From NCBI RefSeq assembly GCF_001006305.1, contig NZ_LBHJ01000003.1, positions 62,001 through 126,000 on the forward strand: a stretch of DNA of 64,000 nucleotides, in the 5' to 3' direction. Origin of the DNA: Silvibacterium bohemicum. GTDB lineage: Bacteria; Acidobacteriota; Terriglobia; Terriglobales; Acidobacteriaceae. How positions within the stretch are numbered: position 1 is the stretch's first letter; the number at the start of each line of letters is the position of its first letter. The translations under genes and the position numbers were made by a program. Shown here one piece after another: positions 60,726 to 64,000 of the stretch. A model generated the notes under the pieces. That model worked only from the letters and a program-made list of their open reading frames with translations. It was not told where the DNA came from and made no database searches.

Positions 60726-61475
60726 GTGGCTGGAACACGTGAAATTGTTTTTGAGCTTTGCGCGGAAAGCGTAGAAGCCTGCGTCGCAGGGCAGCGGGGC
60801 GGTGCCGACCGCATCGAGCTGTGCACGGCGCTGATCGAAGACGGCCTGACACCAAGCCATGGTCTGGTGCAGGTTGCATTGAATAGCTGCTCTCTGCCCA
60901 TTCATATTTTGTTGCGTCCGCGAGCGGGTGATTTCGAATATTCCGACGCCGAGTTCTCGGTGATGAAAGAGGATCTGGTTCATCTCAAAAAACTGGGCGT
61001 GAGCGGTTTTGTGATCGGCATTCTTCACGCCGATGCGACTGTCGATATCGAGCGGACCCGCGAGCTGGTCGAGCTCGCAGCGCCGCTGGAAGTCACCTTC
61101 AACCGGGCCTTCGATTACACCGCCTCGCTGTGGCAGGCATTGGAAGACGTGATTGCCGCAGGCTGCCGGCGGGTGCTCACCGCAGGCGGTGAGCCGGATG
61201 TGGTGTCCGGCGCGGTGGCCTTGGCGAGTCTGGTGGAACAGGCAGCCGGCCGCGCGCAGATTGCCGTCGGCGGGGGATTGCGGATCGACCAGGCTGCCGA
61301 CATCGCCCGCGTCACTCATGCCACTCACTTCCACGGCTCTCTGCGCCAGATGGAAGCCAACGCATCCACGTCGATCACTGGGGCCGCATCGGAAGTGACT
61401 TCTATCCTGCGCGCCAGGGGCGTCATTGATAGCGAAGATGTTCGCGCGCTGGTTACGGAGCTGCGTTTTTCCTGA
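60726..61475 (+). CDS. cutC: CutC family protein
   Basis: A 249-residue TIM-barrel protein. Family motifs are FELCAESVEACVAGQRGGADRIELC, then LVQVALNSCSLPIHILLRPRAGDF (short form: IHILLRPRAGDF), and EVTFNRAFDY and RRVLTAGGEPDV. CutC was named for copper tolerance in E. coli, but later work questions a direct copper role, so function is open. The GTG at 60726 is the start that keeps the conserved N-terminus. No copper gene is adjacent. Confidence 0.92.
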   Translation: MAGTREIVFELCAESVEACVAGQRGGADRIELCTALIEDGLTPSHGLVQVALNSCSLPIHILLRPRAGDFEYSDAEFSVMKEDLVHLKKLGVSGFVIGILHADATVDIERTRELVELAAPLEVTFNRAFDYTASLWQALEDVIAAGCRRVLTAGGEPDVVSGAVALASLVEQAAGRAQIAVGGGLRIDQAADIARVTHATHFHGSLRQMEANASTSITGAASEVTSILRARGVIDSEDVRALVTELRFS

Positions 61476-61518
61476 AGGCGGGCACACCGGCCGTATACTT
61501 AGGGAAAATTAAAAACTG

Positions 61519-61551
61519 GGATGCGCGGACTTCCTCTGAAGGTCCGCGTGC
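61519..61551 (+). promoter_or_regulatory. Leader hairpin before the S9 peptidase gene
   Basis: GCGGACTTC pairs with GAAGGTCCGC (one bulge) just before the ribosome site GGAGG of the next gene. TATACT near 61494 may be the -10 of its promoter. The stem could hide or expose the ribosome site, but this is only inferred from position. Confidence 0.35.
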
Positions 61552-61562
61552 CCGGAGGTTGA

Positions 61563-63908
61563 ATGCGCAGGCTCTGCCTTTCTCTTCTCCTTTCTCTGAG
61601 TTTCGCCATCTCGTTTGCTAAGACCGCACCGCCCACGCCGGTCACCCGCGATGACTACGACCGCGCCGCGAAGCTAAAAGATCGATACAAAGGGTTGGCG
61701 CTGAACGTCGCCGAAACGCCCGCGTGGCTCGATGGAACGGATACGTTCTGGTATCGCCGCAGCGTCGAAGGCGGCTACGAGTTCGTCGTGGTGAATGCTG
61801 AGACGCAGGAGAAGAAGCCGGCCTTCGATCAGGCAAAGCTGGCTGCATCTCTCTCTGTGGTTGCCGGGAAGCCGTATACGGCGGTGACGCTGCCGTTTGA
61901 GCGCTTTCGCTACACCGACAAACAGGCTGCGATTCGATTCCTGCTCGATGACAACTTGTGGAATTGCAACTTAAATAGTTACGAATGCGCGAATCTTGGC
62001 GCGCCCCATCCTGGCGATCCCGAATACGATGACGATGGCTACGACGACACACCCAAAGCCATCAATGGAGACAAGGTTACCAAGCCATCTCCCGATGGCA
62101 AATGGGAGGCCTTCGTCGAGAACTACAACGTCTGCATCCGCGCCAAGGGGCAGCCGGACAAAGTCTTCCTGAGTCAGGACGGCTCGGAAGGGAACTACTA
62201 TGCCTTCGACACGCTCACCTGGTCCCCCGATTCTTCGCATCTGGTGGCGTATCGCATTCGCCCCGGCTATAAACGCGAGATTCACTACGTGGAGTCGTCG
62301 CCGGCCGACCAGTTGCAGCCGAAGTCGTCATCCATGGTCTATCCCAAGCCGGGAGATGTTCTTGCGTTGCCCCAGCCGGTGTTGTTCGGCATCGCGCCGA
62401 ATCGGCAGTTTTCAATCGCTAACGACCTGTTTCCCAATCCGTATGAAATGACCACCCCGGTGTGGTGGAAGGACAGCCGCGGATTCACCTTCGAATACAA
62501 CCAGCGCGGCCACCAGGTCTATCGCGTGATCGAGGTGGATGCTACGAACGGGCGAGTACGCACGCTGGTTGAGGAGTTGAGTGGAACCTTCATCAACTAT
62601 GAGCCTCTGGTTCCGGACCAGTTCGATACCGGCAAGAAGGTTCGCGTGGATATAGCCGATGGCAAGGAGATAGTCTGGGCGTCGGAGCGCGATGGATGGG
62701 AGCACCTCTATCTCTATGACGCCGCCACCGGCAAGGTGAAGAATCAGATCACCAAGGGCGCCTGGGTGGTTCGCGCCGTCGATCATGTCGATCCTGAGAA
62801 GCGGCAGATATGGTTCGAGGCCAGCGGTGTGGATGCGGGGAAAGATCCGTATTACACGCATCCCTACCGCATTAACTTCGACGGCACCGGTCTTACGTCT
62901 CTATCGGCACAGGATGCCGACCATCGCGTGGTCTTCTCGTCCGATGGCAAGTATTCTCTCGATCTTTATTCCACGCTGGAGAACCCTCCGGTTTTGGAGC
63001 TGTATAAGACGGACTCGCACAACGCCGCTGCGGACAAGCCTGTGGCAACGATTGAGCAGGCCGATGTGCGCCGGCTTCTCGAAGCAGGATGGAGACCGCC
63101 GGAGGTCTTCACTGCCAAAGGGCGCGACGGCAAGACGGATATCTGGGGAGTGATCTACAAGCCGGCGAACTTTGATCCGCATAAGAAGTATCCGGTGATC
63201 GAATCGATCTACGCCGGACCGCAAGGGTCGTTTGTTCCTAAGGAATTCGGAGTGTACGCGCAGCCGCTGACCGAGCTGGGATTCGTGGTGGTGCAGATCG
63301 ACGGCATGGGCACAAACAACCGCTCCCGCGCCTTTCACGATGTCACGTACCAAAATCTGAAAGACGCGGGATTCGCCGATCGCATCCTGTGGCACCAGGC
63401 AGCCGCGAAAAAATATCCGTGGTATGACATCTCGAATGTCGGCATCTTCGGCACCTCATCCGGTGGGCAAAGCTCGATGGGCGCGCTGCTCTTCCATCCC
63501 GAGTTCTACAAGGTTGCTGTCTCCAACAGCGGTTGCCACGACAATCGCATGGACAAGATCTGGTGGAACGAGCAGTGGATGGGCTGGCCGGTAGGACCGC
63601 AGTACGCGGCGTCTTCCAATGTCGACAATGCGCACCTGTTGCAAGGCAAGCTCATGCTGGTGGTCGGCGAGATGGATAAGAATGTCGACCCCTCCAGCAC
63701 CTTTCAGGTCGTGAATGCATTGATCAAAGCTAACAAGACCTTTAGCCTGCTGGTCGTTCCAGGCGGTGGACATGGCGCAGGCGGCGACTACGGCCAGCGC
63801 ATGCTTGAAGATTTCTTCGTGCAGAACGTGCTGGGGCAGGCGCCTCCCGATTGGAATAATCCCGATGACGGCAGGGTAAGCGATACGAAGGCGGCTGACA
63901 CGAAGTAG
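61563..63908 (+). CDS. S9 family peptidase (DPP-IV-like prolyl oligopeptidase)
   Basis: A 781-residue exported peptidase with a signal peptide ending near ISFAK. The N-terminal ~500 residues form a DPP-IV-type beta-propeller ([29 protein letters not shown]). The C-terminal alpha/beta-hydrolase domain has the serine motif [12 protein letters not shown], Asp in [12 protein letters not shown] and His in [10 protein letters not shown], the S9 triad. It would remove N-terminal dipeptides or cut prolyl bonds in the periplasm. GGAGG lies before the ATG. A REP-like element begins after the stop. Confidence 0.93.
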   Translation: MRRLCLSLLLSLSFAISFAKTAPPTPVTRDDYDRAAKLKDRYKGLALNVAETPAWLDGTDTFWYRRSVEGGYEFVVVNAETQEKKPAFDQAKLAASLSVVAGKPYTAVTLPFERFRYTDKQAAIRFLLDDNLWNCNLNSYECANLGAPHPGDPEYDDDGYDDTPKAINGDKVTKPSPDGKWEAFVENYNVCIRAKGQPDKVFLSQDGSEGNYYAFDTLTWSPDSSHLVAYRIRPGYKREIHYVESSPADQLQPKSSSMVYPKPGDVLALPQPVLFGIAPNRQFSIANDLFPNPYEMTTPVWWKDSRGFTFEYNQRGHQVYRVIEVDATNGRVRTLVEELSGTFINYEPLVPDQFDTGKKVRVDIADGKEIVWASERDGWEHLYLYDAATGKVKNQITKGAWVVRAVDHVDPEKRQIWFEASGVDAGKDPYYTHPYRINFDGTGLTSLSAQDADHRVVFSSDGKYSLDLYSTLENPPVLELYKTDSHNAAADKPVATIEQADVRRLLEAGWRPPEVFTAKGRDGKTDIWGVIYKPANFDPHKKYPVIESIYAGPQGSFVPKEFGVYAQPLTELGFVVVQIDGMGTNNRSRAFHDVTYQNLKDAGFADRILWHQAAAKKYPWYDISNVGIFGTSSGGQSSMGALLFHPEFYKVAVSNSGCHDNRMDKIWWNEQWMGWPVGPQYAASSNVDNAHLLQGKLMLVVGEMDKNVDPSSTFQVVNALIKANKTFSLLVVPGGGHGAGGDYGQRMLEDFFVQNVLGQAPPDWNNPDDGRVSDTKAADTK

Positions 63909-63952
63909 GCTTACCTTCAGCGGCTCATTGAAACTTTTTCCAAATTTAGATC

Positions 63953-64000
63953 CCGTCATTCTGAACGTAGTGAAGAATCTCAGCGATGTTTATCATGAAG
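63953..64000 (+). repeat. REP-like element, copy 5 (cut by the window end)
   Basis: Begins CCGTCATTCTGAACGTAG and continues GAAGAATCTCAGCGATG, near-identical to the left arm of the copy at 24643. The right arm lies outside the window. Confidence 0.7.

Overview
The window looks like a chromosomal segment of an Acidobacteriota member, most likely class Terriglobia (the Terriglobus / Granulicella / Edaphobacter / Acidobacterium neighbourhood). I infer this from gene content, not from a database search: a VWFA-related acidobacterial-type protein, a duplicated orphan FtsX/MacB permease (ADOP type), an Oar-like TonB receptor with a carboxypeptidase-regulatory N-terminus, a giant NHL + Ig-like repeat protein, a FecR/Trp-Gly-Tyr-rich protein, a BrxA/B bacilliredoxin, and moderately high G+C with REP-like intergenic elements built on GTCATTCTGA. 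No rRNA, CRISPR array, prophage or complete insertion sequence was seen.

Layout. 1-9.1 kb: the 5' part of a DNA-repair nuclease-family gene on the minus strand (it runs off the window), then a CusF-like/Sco copper lipoprotein, gluconokinase, a small membrane protein, an MsbA-like ABC exporter, a VWFA-related secreted protein, a conserved secreted protein and a STAS protein. 9.2-10.8 kb: a compositionally distinct orphan gene for a membrane-anchored protein with no family I recognise. 11-18.5 kb: M28 peptidase, GH78-like rhamnosidase, bacilliredoxin, HAD hydrolase, tRNA-Leu(GAG)-secG, and a Tat-exported beta-carbonic anhydrase. 18.5-21.6 kb: a promoter-structured RNA-terminator unit, a YdeI-like protein, a Phd/PIN toxin-antitoxin pair with its operator, thiG, and a converging pair of 15-bp short tandem repeat arrays that ends at the ruvC start. 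21.6-34 kb: ruvC, FecR protein, rsmA, glgA, ADOP permease, Tat phospholipase C-type phosphoesterase, and an orphan secretin overlapped by a HAD gene. 34.6-48.4 kb: Fis-like regulator, cvpA, purC, smc, an SDR, a TPR-like secreted protein, MgtC, a divergent acetate-kinase homologue, UdgX, an esterase and a NIPSNAP protein. 48.8-64 kb: the giant Ig-repeat surface protein with a following beta-barrel protein, a GT1 glycosyltransferase, the TonB receptor, cutC and an S9 peptidase.

Together the genes suggest a soil heterotroph with much secreted and outer-membrane machinery for polymer, peptide and phosphoester breakdown, plus ordinary housekeeping genes. The least explained elements are (i) degenerate 15-bp tandem repeats in two intergenic regions, with a related 7-bp array in a third, (ii) an unassigned structured RNA gene of about 330 nt, and (iii) the 549-residue orphan membrane protein. 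These are the best candidates for something undescribed. Unusual translation starts (CTG for rsmA; TTG for purC and the glycosyltransferase) and active-site changes in the acetate-kinase homologue also deserve a check.
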